Source: an uncultured Lutibacter sp. (lineage in GTDB: Bacteria; Bacteroidota; Bacteroidia; Flavobacteriales; Flavobacteriaceae). Taken from it: DNA of 64,000 nucleotides. Below, piece after piece: positions 16,188-24,344 of the stretch (the first letter of the stretch is position 1; every line of letters starts with the position of its first letter). The stretch covers positions 36,452-100,451 of the forward strand of contig NZ_CANLRG010000011.1 of NCBI RefSeq assembly GCF_947493565.1, given 5' to 3'. The position numbers were made by a program, and so were the translations under genes. The notes under the pieces were generated by a model. The model had not been told where the DNA came from and ran no database searches. It saw only the letters and a program-made list of their open reading frames with translations.

Positions 16188-18254
16188 TTATTGAAAATCA
16201 CTTTCGGTAACACCTTCGTTTACTTTAGCATCAATTAAGTTAAATTCAACTGTTTGAGGGCCTAAGCTTCCTTTTTTTGTTGCAGGAAATTTAACACCAT
16301 CAAATTCTTTATAATTACTAAAAGTAGCTTCTTGGTTTTGAGTTCTTCCTCCCATACTTACAGTTTGTACTTCTTTTACTTTTAAACCAGATACTATATC
16401 AAAATATATTGCAGTAGACACAATTTCACCTTTTGTAGAAATAACATAAGCGTCTTTTCCGTCAACTGGTTCAATACCTGTTAATTTAGAATTTTCATTT
16501 GCAAGTAGTCCCATTTCTAAAAACGTTCCTAAAGTATTGGTCATTTCTGAAGCCATATTTGCAGGTAAAGGCTGTTTATTCATAAAAACACCATCCTTTG
16601 TCATTACAACTTTAGCCATTACATTTCCTCCCATGCTAGTTTCATTTGCATAATGCGTTGCAGTTCTTTTTTCGGTTGTGATAATAGTGCTCCCCATAGC
16701 AGATGCTTCATAACTTACTAAAGTACTTTCCAATGCTTTTATTTTATCTACTCCACCAATAGCTTTAAAATAAGCATTAATTACTGTTTCTTTGGTAACC
16801 CTCGCTGGAATTGCTTTTTTCATTTCTGGTTTTTCAGTTGAATTGGCTTCTTTGTCAAAATAATTAATTTTGTAAGGTAGTTTTTCCAAATTTGGTAATA
16901 CATCTAAAGCTTTTCCTACAATAACAATTCTTGCATTATCAGCACTAAAATATTTTTGAGCAACACGTTGAATATCATCGGTAGTTACAGCATTGATTTT
17001 TTGTAAGTAGGTTTCATAAAAATCGTCTGATAAATTTTTTGTAGCAATATTTAAAGCGTAATTAGCTACAGTAGAAGTTCTTTCTAATGCCATTACAAAA
17101 TTACCAATATATGCAGCTTTTGCATTTTTAAGTTCTTCATCAGTTACCTTTGTAGTTCTAAATTTTTTAATTTCTGAAATAAATTCAACTACTGAGCTAT
17201 CTGTTACCATGTTTCTAACAGTTGCAGAAGATTTAAATTTAGAAGCAGTTCTTTCGTTACTTCCTATGTTTGAATAAGCGCCATAAGTGTAACCTTTGTC
17301 TTCTCGTAAATTTAAGAAAAGACGACCTTCACCTCCGCCACCAAAAATTTTGTTAGCTAATAAAAGTGGAAAGTAATCTGGGTTACTCATTTTTAAATCT
17401 ATGGTGTTAACTACAGCAATACTCGATTGTACTGCATTAGGCATATTTACAAAGTTTATTTCAGTGCTAAGAACATTTTTAACCTCAGGAATTGTGTATG
17501 CTGGAATTTCTCCTTTTTCCCATTTCCCAAAATTTTTCTTCACTAATTTTTTAACTTCTTTAAAATCTATATCACCAATAATTACTAGGTATCCATTAGA
17601 TGGTTTAAAATACGTTTTGTAAAAATTTTTAACTTCATCAATAGTAATGTTTTTTGCTGTTTCTTCTGTAGCAAACTCTCCATATGGGTGATTTTTTCCA
17701 TAAACCAAGGCATTTTCTACTCTACTTGCAATTTCACCAACACTATTTTCGCCAGATTTTATGCCTTCAATTAATTGTGCTTGTTGTTTTTCAAATTCTT
17801 CTTGTGTAAATAAAGGGTTTTGTATAGCGTCAGCCATTAATTCTAAAATGCGAGGAAAATATTTAGATAAAGTATTGAAACTTGCACTTTGGCTTCCTAC
17901 ATTTAATGAAGCTCCTAAAAAATCTACTTCTTCAACAAAAGCATCTTTTGGAATGTTTGTAGTTCCGTTCCCCATCATTCCTCCTGTAATGCTTGTTAAA
18001 CCAGCTTTATCATCTTCAAAAATTGGTCCATTGTCTAAAATTAAACTTGCAGTTACTTTTGGTAATTTATGATTTTCAACCACTAATACTTTTAACCCAT
18101 TTTTTAGTTCAAAAGTTTGTGGTTTTCCTAAGTTAATTTTTGGAGCTGGTCCAGCCTTAGGTTCTTTTGTTCTATCAATTTGTGCTGTTACTCCTAAAGA
18201 AAGAAGAAACAAAGCAATTAGAGTTGTTATTTTTGTTTTCATTTGTTTTTTCAT
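16188..18254 (-). CDS. secreted M16 peptidase-like subunit, non-catalytic, with extra C-terminal domain
   Basis: The 688-residue product has a signal peptide ending at VTAQ. Residues about 35-480 form two M16 (insulinase-like) halves. The position of the zinc motif reads GLTSITGGMMGNGT, so HxxEH is absent, while the substrate-binding motif LREDKGYTYGAYS is kept. About 190 further residues form a beta-rich domain (GTFLEMGLLANENSKLTG, KGEIVSTAIYFDIVSG). It is likely the inactive partner of the M16 peptidase encoded just upstream. The start at 18254 lies just past the stop of that gene; ATG 18242 is an alternative. Confidence 0.9.
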   Translation of the reverse strand: MKKQMKTKITTLIALFLLSLGVTAQIDRTKEPKAGPAPKINLGKPQTFELKNGLKVLVVENHKLPKVTASLILDNGPIFEDDKAGLTSITGGMMGNGTTNIPKDAFVEEVDFLGASLNVGSQSASFNTLSKYFPRILELMADAIQNPLFTQEEFEKQQAQLIEGIKSGENSVGEIASRVENALVYGKNHPYGEFATEETAKNITIDEVKNFYKTYFKPSNGYLVIIGDIDFKEVKKLVKKNFGKWEKGEIPAYTIPEVKNVLSTEINFVNMPNAVQSSIAVVNTIDLKMSNPDYFPLLLANKIFGGGGEGRLFLNLREDKGYTYGAYSNIGSNERTASKFKSSATVRNMVTDSSVVEFISEIKKFRTTKVTDEELKNAKAAYIGNFVMALERTSTVANYALNIATKNLSDDFYETYLQKINAVTTDDIQRVAQKYFSADNARIVIVGKALDVLPNLEKLPYKINYFDKEANSTEKPEMKKAIPARVTKETVINAYFKAIGGVDKIKALESTLVSYEASAMGSTIITTEKRTATHYANETSMGGNVMAKVVMTKDGVFMNKQPLPANMASEMTNTLGTFLEMGLLANENSKLTGIEPVDGKDAYVISTKGEIVSTAIYFDIVSGLKVKEVQTVSMGGRTQNQEATFSNYKEFDGVKFPATKKGSLGPQTVEFNLIDAKVNEGVTESDFQ

Positions 18255-18258
18255 CTTT

Positions 18259-19581
18259 TTATTGTTGTTCACTTTCTTTTTTAAGGTAATCCATTTCAAC
18301 GCGTTGATTTTTGTTTAAATATTTATTGGCAACACGTTTAATATCTTCTCTAGTAATAGATCTGAAAATATTAATTTCATCGTTAATTAAATTGGTATTG
18401 CCTTTAAGCATATAATTTCTAGCTAAGGTATTGGCAATGTTTTCAACGCCAGAGTTAGAGTTTACAAATCTGTTTTCAAAAGTGTTTTGAAGTTTTTGGT
18501 ATTCTTTTTCTGAAATTAATTCGGTTTGAAGTTTTGTTATTTCTTCATCCATTTCTTTTGCAATTTCATCTAATGAAGTTTCTCCTAAAGGCAATGCTCC
18601 CATAATGTATGTTCCATAATCTTCTTGAGAATCATTAAAAGCTAAAACTTGTAATGCTTTTTTGTTTTCAACTAATTTTTTATACATTCTAGAACTTTTT
18701 CCACTAGTTAAAATTGAAGAAACCATATCTAAAACATAAGCGTCTTTATCTTTGTTAGAAGGCGTTCTGAAAATAAATAATTTAATTGGTATTTGTATGT
18801 TAGAATCGTACTCAGTTACTTTTTTGGCTTCTACAGGTTGTTCTACAATATTTATTCTTTCAACTTTATCACCAGTTGGAATATCACCAAAATAATCTTC
18901 AATCATTTTTTTTGTTGGTTCAGTTTCAAAATCTCCAGCCACTACTAAAACGGCATTATTTGGTGCGTAAAACTTTTTATGAAAAGCAATAAACTCATTT
19001 AATTGGGCAGCATCTAAATCTTCCATACTACCAATAACAGAGTTTTTATAGGGATGTTTTTCAAAAATATGTTGATTGATGCCAGTTCTATAAATTATTT
19101 TACCATAAGGAGCATTGTCTATTCTTGCTCTTTTTTCTTCTTTAATTACTTCATTTTGAGTGTCAACACCATCTTGGTTGATTACAGGGTGAAGCATTCT
19201 TTCAGACTCTAACCACAAACCTAATTCTAAATTGTTTGATGGGAAAGTTTCATAATAATACGTTCTGTCTTGGGTAGTATTTGCATTGTTTCTACCCCCA
19301 TTTGCAGAAACGATTTTAAAAAATTCTCCTTTAGGAATGTTTTTAGTTCCTTCAAATAATAAATGTTCAAAAAAATGTGCAAACCCTGTTCTGCCTTTTA
19401 CTTCATCTTTTGCTCCTACATGATACATTACTGAAGTAGTAACTACTGGGGCGGAGTTATCTTGGTGTAAAATAACATGTAAGCCGTTGCTTAAGTCGTA
19501 TTCTTCAAATACCACTTTTTGAGCAAAAGTACTTACACTTAAAAGTAGCGCTAAAGTGCTTAAATAATAAATTTTTTTCAT
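18259..19581 (-). CDS. secreted M16 zinc metallopeptidase, catalytic subunit
   Basis: The 440-residue protein begins with a signal peptide (STFAQ at residues 17-21). The inverted zinc motif HFFEH is at residues 69-73 (GRTGFAHFFEHLLFEGT) and a third ligand Glu lies in NEVIKEEKR. Two M16 halves are present. Together with the zinc-less partner four bases downstream it should form a periplasmic alpha/beta heterodimer that degrades peptides. Its leader carries an inverted repeat at 19612-19628. Confidence 0.93.
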   Translation of the reverse strand: MKKIYYLSTLALLLSVSTFAQKVVFEEYDLSNGLHVILHQDNSAPVVTTSVMYHVGAKDEVKGRTGFAHFFEHLLFEGTKNIPKGEFFKIVSANGGRNNANTTQDRTYYYETFPSNNLELGLWLESERMLHPVINQDGVDTQNEVIKEEKRARIDNAPYGKIIYRTGINQHIFEKHPYKNSVIGSMEDLDAAQLNEFIAFHKKFYAPNNAVLVVAGDFETEPTKKMIEDYFGDIPTGDKVERINIVEQPVEAKKVTEYDSNIQIPIKLFIFRTPSNKDKDAYVLDMVSSILTSGKSSRMYKKLVENKKALQVLAFNDSQEDYGTYIMGALPLGETSLDEIAKEMDEEITKLQTELISEKEYQKLQNTFENRFVNSNSGVENIANTLARNYMLKGNTNLINDEINIFRSITREDIKRVANKYLNKNQRVEMDYLKKESEQQ

Positions 19582-19685
19582 TGCTATTAATAATTTTGGT
19601 TAAATTAATCAATGCGTGTTTGACGCATCTTTGGTGTGCTTGTTACAATTTAAAATGAAATATTTGAAATAAGTTAAATTCATAG

Positions 19686-19693
19686 CAAAAATA
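19686..19693 (-). promoter_or_regulatory. putative -7 promoter element for the M16 operon
   Basis: On the minus strand this is TATTTTTGC, about 105 bases before the start codon, giving a leader of roughly 100 bases. Confidence 0.5.
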
Positions 19694-19825
19694 TAACGAA
19701 CCAAAGTTAAAAACATTTTTTAAGTTTTTGTAGTTTGTCTTTAATATTAACATACTATTATGAAATTATAAAAGCTTATATAAGTTGCTATAAATGAGTT
19801 GTATTTATAGGACAAAATAGTTTTG

Positions 19826-19852
19826 TTGAATAAGAAAAAAGCTATATATTTG
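19826..19852 (+). promoter_or_regulatory. promoter of rplU-rpmA
   Basis: The -7 element TATATTTG is at 19845-19852. TTG at 19826-19828 (16-base gap) or TTTTG at 19821-19825 (19-base gap) can serve as -33. The start should fall near 19857. Confidence 0.75.
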
Positions 19853-19856
19853 CACC

Positions 19857-19876
19857 CGCCTTAATTGAAAAAGGCG
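19857..19876 (+). promoter_or_regulatory. hairpin at the 5' end of the rplU leader
   Basis: CGCCTT (19857-19862) pairs perfectly with AAGGCG (19871-19876) around an 8-base loop. It begins at or next to the predicted transcript start. It may protect the mRNA or be part of ribosomal-protein feedback control; no function is shown. Confidence 0.5.
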
Positions 19877-19910
19877 TTTAATTAATAAAAAGCGAATAAA
19901 AACAAAACTT

Positions 19911-20414
19911 ATGTACGCAATTGTAGAAATAGCAGGGCAGCAGTTTAAAGTAGCAAAAGACCAAAAAGTATACGTGCACCGTTTACAAGAAGAAGAAGGA
20001 GCGAAAGTTTCTTTTGACAAAGTTCTTCTTTTAGATAATGAAGGAGCAGTAACAGTTGGCGCCCCAGCTATAGAAGGAGCCGAAGTAAAGGCTAAAATTT
20101 TAGGTCACTTAAAAGGTGATAAAGTAATCGTTTTCAAGAAAAAACGTAGAAAAGGATTTAGAAAAAAGAATGGTCACCGCCAATCTTTAACTGAAATTCA
20201 AATTGAAAGTATTGCAGCTAGTGGTGCAACAAAAAAAGCTACTACTAAAAAAGCAGCTCCAAAAGCTGAAAAAGTTGAAGCTCCAAAAGCAGATACTACT
20301 GTAGATTTAAATTCAATGACGGTTGCTGAATTAAAAGATTTAGCTAAAGAAAGAGGTTTAACAGGTTATACTTCTTTAAAGAAAGCTGAATTAATTGAGG
20401 CATTAACTAAATAA
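19911..20414 (+). CDS. rplU: 50S ribosomal protein L21 with SAP/Rho-N-like tail
   Basis: Residues 1-103 are ordinary L21 ([18 protein letters not shown], then [16 protein letters not shown]). A Lys/Ala/Thr-rich linker at about 105-130 leads to [19 protein letters not shown] and [13 protein letters not shown], which look like the helix-extension-helix of SAP or Rho N-terminal domains. Plain L21 is about 103 residues, so this 167-residue form carries an added nucleic-acid-binding module. It is followed by rpmA in the usual order. I recall similar tails in other Bacteroidota. Confidence 0.96.
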   Translation: MYAIVEIAGQQFKVAKDQKVYVHRLQEEEGAKVSFDKVLLLDNEGAVTVGAPAIEGAEVKAKILGHLKGDKVIVFKKKRRKGFRKKNGHRQSLTEIQIESIAASGATKKATTKKAAPKAEKVEAPKADTTVDLNSMTVAELKDLAKERGLTGYTSLKKAELIEALTK

Positions 20415-20441
20415 GAATCACAATTTTAAAACCATAACATC

Positions 20442-20702
20442 ATGGCACATAAAAAAGGAGTAGGTAGTTCGAAGAACGGTAGAGAATCAGAATCGAAACG
20501 ATTAGGAGTAAAAATATTTGGGGGGCAAGCAGCTATTGCAGGAAATATTATTGTACGCCAAAGAGGAACTCAACACCATCCTGGTGATAACGTTTATATG
20601 GGAAAAGATCACACATTACACGCAAAAGTTGATGGTGTGGTACAATTCCAAAAAAGAAAAGACAATAAATCTTACGTTTCTATTGATCCAATTGAGGCTT
20701 AA
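20442..20702 (+). CDS. rpmA: 50S ribosomal protein L27
   Basis: The 86-residue protein is canonical L27: N-terminus [18 protein letters not shown], then LGVKIFGGQ and [15 protein letters not shown]. Its N-terminal tail reaches the peptidyl transferase centre. No N-terminal pre-sequence of the Firmicutes type is present. It lies 27 bases after rplU and is followed by a strong terminator. Confidence 0.97.
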   Translation: MAHKKGVGSSKNGRESESKRLGVKIFGGQAAIAGNIIVRQRGTQHHPGDNVYMGKDHTLHAKVDGVVQFQKRKDNKSYVSIDPIEA

Positions 20703-20725
20703 TAAATAAGATTTATAAAAAATTT

Positions 20726-20760
20726 AAAACTCCCAAACTTATAAGTTTGGGAGTTTTTTT
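20726..20760 (+). terminator. intrinsic terminator after rpmA
   Basis: AAAACTCCCAAACTTA is followed directly by its reverse complement and then by T residues. It separates rpmA from the waaA promoter. Confidence 0.92.
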
Positions 20761-20772
20761 ATGCTTATTTTA

Positions 20773-20780
20773 TATCTTTG
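20773..20780 (+). promoter_or_regulatory. -7 promoter element of waaA
   Basis: TATCTTTG matches TAnnTTTG. It begins 13 bases after the rpmA terminator and only 8 bases before the chosen waaA start, giving an almost leaderless mRNA. A TTTG at 20746-20749 could be the -33 element but lies inside the terminator. Confidence 0.6.
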
Positions 20781-20787
20781 TATGTTT

Positions 20788-22020
20788 ATGACTTTTTTAT
20801 ATAATATTATTGTACTTATTGTAAGTTTTATTCTAAAAATAATAGCGCTATTTAACCAAAAAATAGCTCTTTTTATTAATGGAAGAAAAGAAACATGGAA
20901 AAAAATAAAAGAAGGAATTTCAGAAAAAGATAAAGTTATTTGGATGCATTGTGCCTCGTTGGGCGAATTTGAACAAGGACGTCCAATACTTGAAAAACTA
21001 AAAGAATTGCATCCATCAAAAAAAATTGTACTTACATTTTTTTCGCCTTCAGGCTATGAAGTTCGTAAAAATTATGAGTTGGTTGATGTTGTTTGTTATT
21101 TGCCATTGGACTCCAAAAAAAATGTTCAGAAATTTTTAGATATGTTAAATCCAGTATTGGTGCTTTTTGTAAAGTATGAATTTTGGCCAAATTATTTAAA
21201 TGAACTTAAAAAGAGAAAGATTAAAACTTTTTTGATATCTGGTATTTTTAGAAAAAATCAACTCTTTTTTAAATGGTATGGAGGGTATTTGAAAAAAGCC
21301 CTTAATGCATTTACTCATTTTTTTGTACAAGATGAAACCTCCAATCAATTGCTAAAAAGCATCAATTTTAATAATATAACTGTTAGTGGTGATACTCGTT
21401 TTGATCGCGTTTTTGAAATTACCCAACAAAATAATCACCTTCAATTTATACAAGAATTTGTTAACAATAGTTATACAGTTGTTGCAGGAAGTACTTGGAA
21501 AGATGATGAAGATTTATTAGTTAACTATATCAATACCAAAGCTTCCAAAAATGAAAAATTCATTATAGCACCTCACAATATTAATTCTGATGCAATTAAA
21601 GAATTAAAAGCTTCAATTCATAAAAAAGTAGTAATGTTTTCTGAAAAAGAGCATCAAAACATAGCAGAGTTTCAGGTTTTTATTGTTGATACTATTGGAA
21701 TACTAACTAAAATATATAGCTATGCTAATGTTGCTTATGTTGGTGGAGGGTTTACCAAATCAGGTGTTCACAATGTGTTAGAGCCCGCAACATTTGGGAT
21801 TCCAATTGTAATTGGGCCTAATTATTTCAAGTTTAATGAAGCGAAAGATTTGATTAAAAATGAGGCATGTTTTGTAGTAGATAATTCTCAAAAATTATCC
21901 GTACTTTTAAACGAGTTTTTTCAGCAAAAAACTAAAAGAGAACAAGCGGGTAAAAATGCGCTTAATTATGTTAAAAATAAAACAGGGGCTACGGCTAAAA
22001 TTTTAAATTACTTACAATGA
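20788..22020 (+). CDS. waaA: 3-deoxy-D-manno-octulosonic acid transferase
   Basis: The 410-residue protein has an N-terminal membrane anchor (residues 1-22), then the GT-B glycosyltransferase WaaA/KdtA. Signatures are WMHCASLGEFEQGRPIL near residue 52, SGDTRFDRV, and the C-terminal YVGGGFTKSGVHNVLEPA. It adds Kdo to lipid A at the cytoplasmic face of the inner membrane. ATG codons also occur at 20761 and 20782, but a promoter -7 element at 20773-20780 lies between, so I place the start at 20788. It overlaps the next gene as ATGA. Confidence 0.93.
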   Translation: MTFLYNIIVLIVSFILKIIALFNQKIALFINGRKETWKKIKEGISEKDKVIWMHCASLGEFEQGRPILEKLKELHPSKKIVLTFFSPSGYEVRKNYELVDVVCYLPLDSKKNVQKFLDMLNPVLVLFVKYEFWPNYLNELKKRKIKTFLISGIFRKNQLFFKWYGGYLKKALNAFTHFFVQDETSNQLLKSINFNNITVSGDTRFDRVFEITQQNNHLQFIQEFVNNSYTVVAGSTWKDDEDLLVNYINTKASKNEKFIIAPHNINSDAIKELKASIHKKVVMFSEKEHQNIAEFQVFIVDTIGILTKIYSYANVAYVGGGFTKSGVHNVLEPATFGIPIVIGPNYFKFNEAKDLIKNEACFVVDNSQKLSVLLNEFFQQKTKREQAGKNALNYVKNKTGATAKILNYLQ

Positions 22021-22652
22021 TTAGAGAAAAACTAGAGAGCTATTATTCATTTGTTTTTGAAAAAGAGTTATTAGATGAGATTGAGCAAATTGGCGTGTAT
22101 AAAAAACTTCGCGAAAATGAATTATTAGTTGATTTAGGTGATCAAATGAAAGGTGTTCCATTATTATTAGAAGGAGCTATTAAAATTGTTAGAGAAGATA
22201 AAAAAGGGGAGGAAATTTTATTGTATTTTTTAGAACGTGGAGACACTTGTGCAAGTTCTTTTGCGAGTGCAATTTCAAATGGAAAATGTGGTATTAGAGC
22301 TATTGCAGAAAAAGAATCTGAAATTATTTTTCTTCCAAAAGAAAAATTAGATGAATGGTTAGTAAAGTACAAATCGTGGAGAAATTTTGTGATTGATAGC
22401 TATAATGTTCGATTAAGTGAAATGATGGAGACTATCGATACACTAGCGTTTATGAGAATGGATGAACGTTTATATAAATATTTAACAGATAAAGCTCAAA
22501 TACTTAGAGAAACATCTTTAAATACTACGCATCAAGACATTGCGTACGATTTACACACTTCTCGGGTTGTGGTTTCAAGATTGTTAAAACAACTTGAGAA
22601 TGAAGGGAAAATTAAGTTGCTAAGGAATAAAATTGAAATTTTAGAATTTTAA
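22017..22652 (+). CDS. Crp/Fnr-family transcriptional regulator (first copy)
   Basis: The 211-residue protein has an N-terminal cyclic-nucleotide-binding-type barrel (MKGVPLLLEGAIKIVREDKK, GEEILLYFLERGDTCASSF) and a C-terminal winged helix (HQDIAYDLHTSRVVVSRLLK). It lacks the N-terminal Cys cluster of oxygen-sensing FNR; its two Cys lie in the barrel. The gene overlaps waaA by four bases and lies just upstream of a palindrome and the sulfur-transporter genes. It is a good candidate to bind that palindrome, which is inference. Confidence 0.9.
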   Translation: MIREKLESYYSFVFEKELLDEIEQIGVYKKLRENELLVDLGDQMKGVPLLLEGAIKIVREDKKGEEILLYFLERGDTCASSFASAISNGKCGIRAIAEKESEIIFLPKEKLDEWLVKYKSWRNFVIDSYNVRLSEMMETIDTLAFMRMDERLYKYLTDKAQILRETSLNTTHQDIAYDLHTSRVVVSRLLKQLENEGKIKLLRNKIEILEF

Positions 22653-22655
22653 TTT

Positions 22656-22681
22656 ATGTAACTAATGTTACATAGTAACAT
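22656..22681. promoter_or_regulatory. overlapping palindromic operator of Crp/Fnr type
   Basis: ATGTAAC-TAAT-GTTACAT (22656-22673) is an inverted repeat with 7-base arms. The right arm is reused in a second one, ATGTTAC-ATA-GTAACAT (22665-22681). The first centre, 22664.5, is 35.5 bases before the end of the -7-like element TACTTTTA (22693-22700). That is close to the class II activator position. Confidence 0.65.
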
Positions 22682-22692
22682 AATTTATAAAA

Positions 22693-22700
22693 TACTTTTA
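22693..22700 (+). promoter_or_regulatory. -7-like element of the transporter/molybdenum-cofactor operon
   Basis: TACTTTTA matches TAnnTTTG except for the last base. No TTG -33 is present; the palindrome occupies the upstream region, as expected for an activator-dependent promoter. Confidence 0.45.
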
Positions 22701-22724
22701 TAACACTAACTAATTAAATAAATT

Positions 22725-23282
22725 ATGGAATTTATATCACAGCCTTGGCCCTGGTTTGTTGCAGGTCCAATAATTGCAGCTATCACATTTTTACTTTTTT
22801 ATTTTGGGAAAAGATTTGGAGTGTCTTCAAATTTAGAGACACTTTGTTCTATAGCAGGCGCAGGAAGATTTACAGATTATTTTAAAATTGACTGGAAACA
22901 AAACACTTGGAATTTAATTTTTATAGCAGGAGCTATAGCAGGAGGTTTTATTGCAACGCATTGGTTTTCTCCTACTCAGATTGTTGAGTTAAATCCGCAA
23001 ACCATTCAAGATTTATCTGAAATAGGAATTCAAAATGCTGGAGCAACATATTTACCCGATGAAATTTTTAGTATTGAGACTATGCTTTCTTTAAAAGGTT
23101 TTTTTATTTTAATAGTAGCAGGGTTTATGGTTGGATTTGGAGCACGTTGGGCAGGAGGATGTACCTCAGGTCATGCTATTGTAGGTTTAAGCAATTTAGA
23201 AATTCCTTCTCTAATTTCAGTGATTGGATTTTTTATTGGTGGTTTAATAATGACATGGTTAATTTTACCTTTAATATTTTAA
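22725..23282 (+). CDS. YeeE/YedE-family sulfur-compound transporter, large component
   Basis: The 185-residue membrane protein has about five transmembrane segments. The conserved Cys motif GFGARWAGGCTSGHAIVG (Cys about 146) is typical of YeeE/YedE proteins, which include thiosulfate transporter TsuA. A second motif Cys occurs at ETLCSIAGAGRF. Split, half-size YeeE proteins occur in pairs, and its partner starts three bases downstream. The substrate is probably thiosulfate or a related reduced sulfur species. It is the first gene after the palindromic operator. Confidence 0.88.
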   Translation: MEFISQPWPWFVAGPIIAAITFLLFYFGKRFGVSSNLETLCSIAGAGRFTDYFKIDWKQNTWNLIFIAGAIAGGFIATHWFSPTQIVELNPQTIQDLSEIGIQNAGATYLPDEIFSIETMLSLKGFFILIVAGFMVGFGARWAGGCTSGHAIVGLSNLEIPSLISVIGFFIGGLIMTWLILPLIF

Positions 23283-23285
23283 ATT

Positions 23286-23699
23286 ATGAAATTTCTTAAG
23301 TTTTTTATAGTAGGGATCCTTTTTGGAATAGTAATGACCAAAGCAGAAATAATTTCATGGTATAGAATTTATGAAATGTTTAAATTTCAATCGTTTCATA
23401 TGTATGGAATAATTGGTTCCGCTGTGGTTTTAGGAATGGTTAGTATGTTTTTATTTAGAAAAAACATGATTAAAACATTTGAAGGGCAAGAAATTCATGT
23501 AGCTCCTAAAAAAAGAGGAGTATATAGAAATTTATTAGGAGGTATTTTATTTGGATTAGGTTGGGCTTTAGCAGGTGCCTGTCCTGGTCCCATGTTTGTG
23601 TTAATAGGTAAAGGTGTAGTTTCAATACTTGTTGTTATTTTAGGATCTATTTTAGGAACATTTTGCTACGGTATGGTTAAAGATAAAATTCCTCATTAA
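23286..23699 (+). CDS. YeeE/YedE-family sulfur-compound transporter, small component
   Basis: The 137-residue membrane protein has four transmembrane segments and the motif LGWALAGACPGPMFVLIG (Cys near 101), the counterpart of the GGCTSGH motif in the preceding gene. The pair forms a split YeeE/YedE transporter of a kind common in Bacteroidota (the DUF6691 type). It starts three bases after the large component and is followed 12 bases later by a second Crp/Fnr regulator. Confidence 0.86.
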   Translation: MKFLKFFIVGILFGIVMTKAEIISWYRIYEMFKFQSFHMYGIIGSAVVLGMVSMFLFRKNMIKTFEGQEIHVAPKKRGVYRNLLGGILFGLGWALAGACPGPMFVLIGKGVVSILVVILGSILGTFCYGMVKDKIPH

Positions 23700-23711
23700 A
23701 ACGTCAATAAA

Positions 23712-24344
23712 GTGAAAATACAAGAAATTGTTTCAACCTATTTTTCTAGTACTTTTGAAAATAATCTTTTGCAAGAAATTTCAACGTATGGAATTTTAAA
23801 AAATGCAGAACCAGATAAAATTATTTTAGAAGTAAGGCGTCATGTAGAGCTTATTCCACTTATTGTTACAGGAGTTGCAAAAGTAAAAAGAAGAGATGGA
23901 AAAGGGAACGGAATTTTTTTACATTACCTATCTTCAAAGCAAACAAGTGCTATTGCTTTAACATTTGCTGTAGAACGCAAAAAAAGTGAAATAAGAATTG
24001 AAACAGAAAGTAATGTAACTTACATAGCAATTCCATCAGAAGTAGTAAATTCGTGGTTTGTAAAGTACAGTTCTTGGCGGTCATTTTATTTTAAGTTAAA
24101 TAGAGAACAAACCTCCTTTTTAATCGAAAAAATTAATGATATTGCATTTGAAAAACTGGAATATAGAATTGTAAAGTATTTAGAAACTACTAGTTTAGTG
24201 AATAATGATAATGTGGTTGAAAAAAAGCATTTTGATATTGCACGTGATTTAAAAGTCTCAAGAGAAGCAGTTTCTAGAATTTTAGAAAAACTAGAAAAAG
24301 AAGAAGTAGTGACCTTAGGTAGAAATAGAATAATACTCAATTAA
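23712..24344 (+). CDS. Crp/Fnr-family transcriptional regulator (second copy)
   Basis: The 210-residue protein is a distant paralogue of the regulator at 22017, with a barrel domain (LIPLIVTGVAKVKRRDGKG) and a winged helix (FDIARDLKVSREAVSRILEK). It has no Cys, which excludes iron-sulfur or thiol sensing. The start is GTG at 23712. Its stop overlaps the moaA start as TAATG. Placement inside the transporter/cofactor operon suggests autoregulation of that operon. Confidence 0.88.
   Translation: MKIQEIVSTYFSSTFENNLLQEISTYGILKNAEPDKIILEVRRHVELIPLIVTGVAKVKRRDGKGNGIFLHYLSSKQTSAIALTFAVERKKSEIRIETESNVTYIAIPSEVVNSWFVKYSSWRSFYFKLNREQTSFLIEKINDIAFEKLEYRIVKYLETTSLVNNDNVVEKKHFDIARDLKVSREAVSRILEKLEKEEVVTLGRNRIILN

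Larger units (their letters stand above)
19582..19910. other. intergenic region between the divergent M16 and rplU genes
   Basis: The 329-base gap holds the M16 -7 element (19686-19693, minus strand), an inverted repeat ATGCGT-GTTTG-ACGCAT at 19612-19628 in the M16 leader, and the rplU promoter with leader hairpin at 19826-19876. I see no gene in it. Confidence 0.8.

Noticed and set aside
17761..18072. 103-codon open frame on the plus strand
   Set aside because: It is antisense to the M16-like gene and has no recognisable protein character.
18255..18299. N-terminal extension of the second M16 protein
   Set aside because: It would overlap the end of the first M16 gene and precede the signal peptide with charged residues.
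20518..20709. 63-codon frame on the plus strand
   Set aside because: It is an alternative frame inside rpmA.
22017..24344. The Crp/Fnr proteins as oxygen-sensing FNR
   Set aside because: Neither has the N-terminal Cys cluster; one has only two barrel Cys and the other has none.
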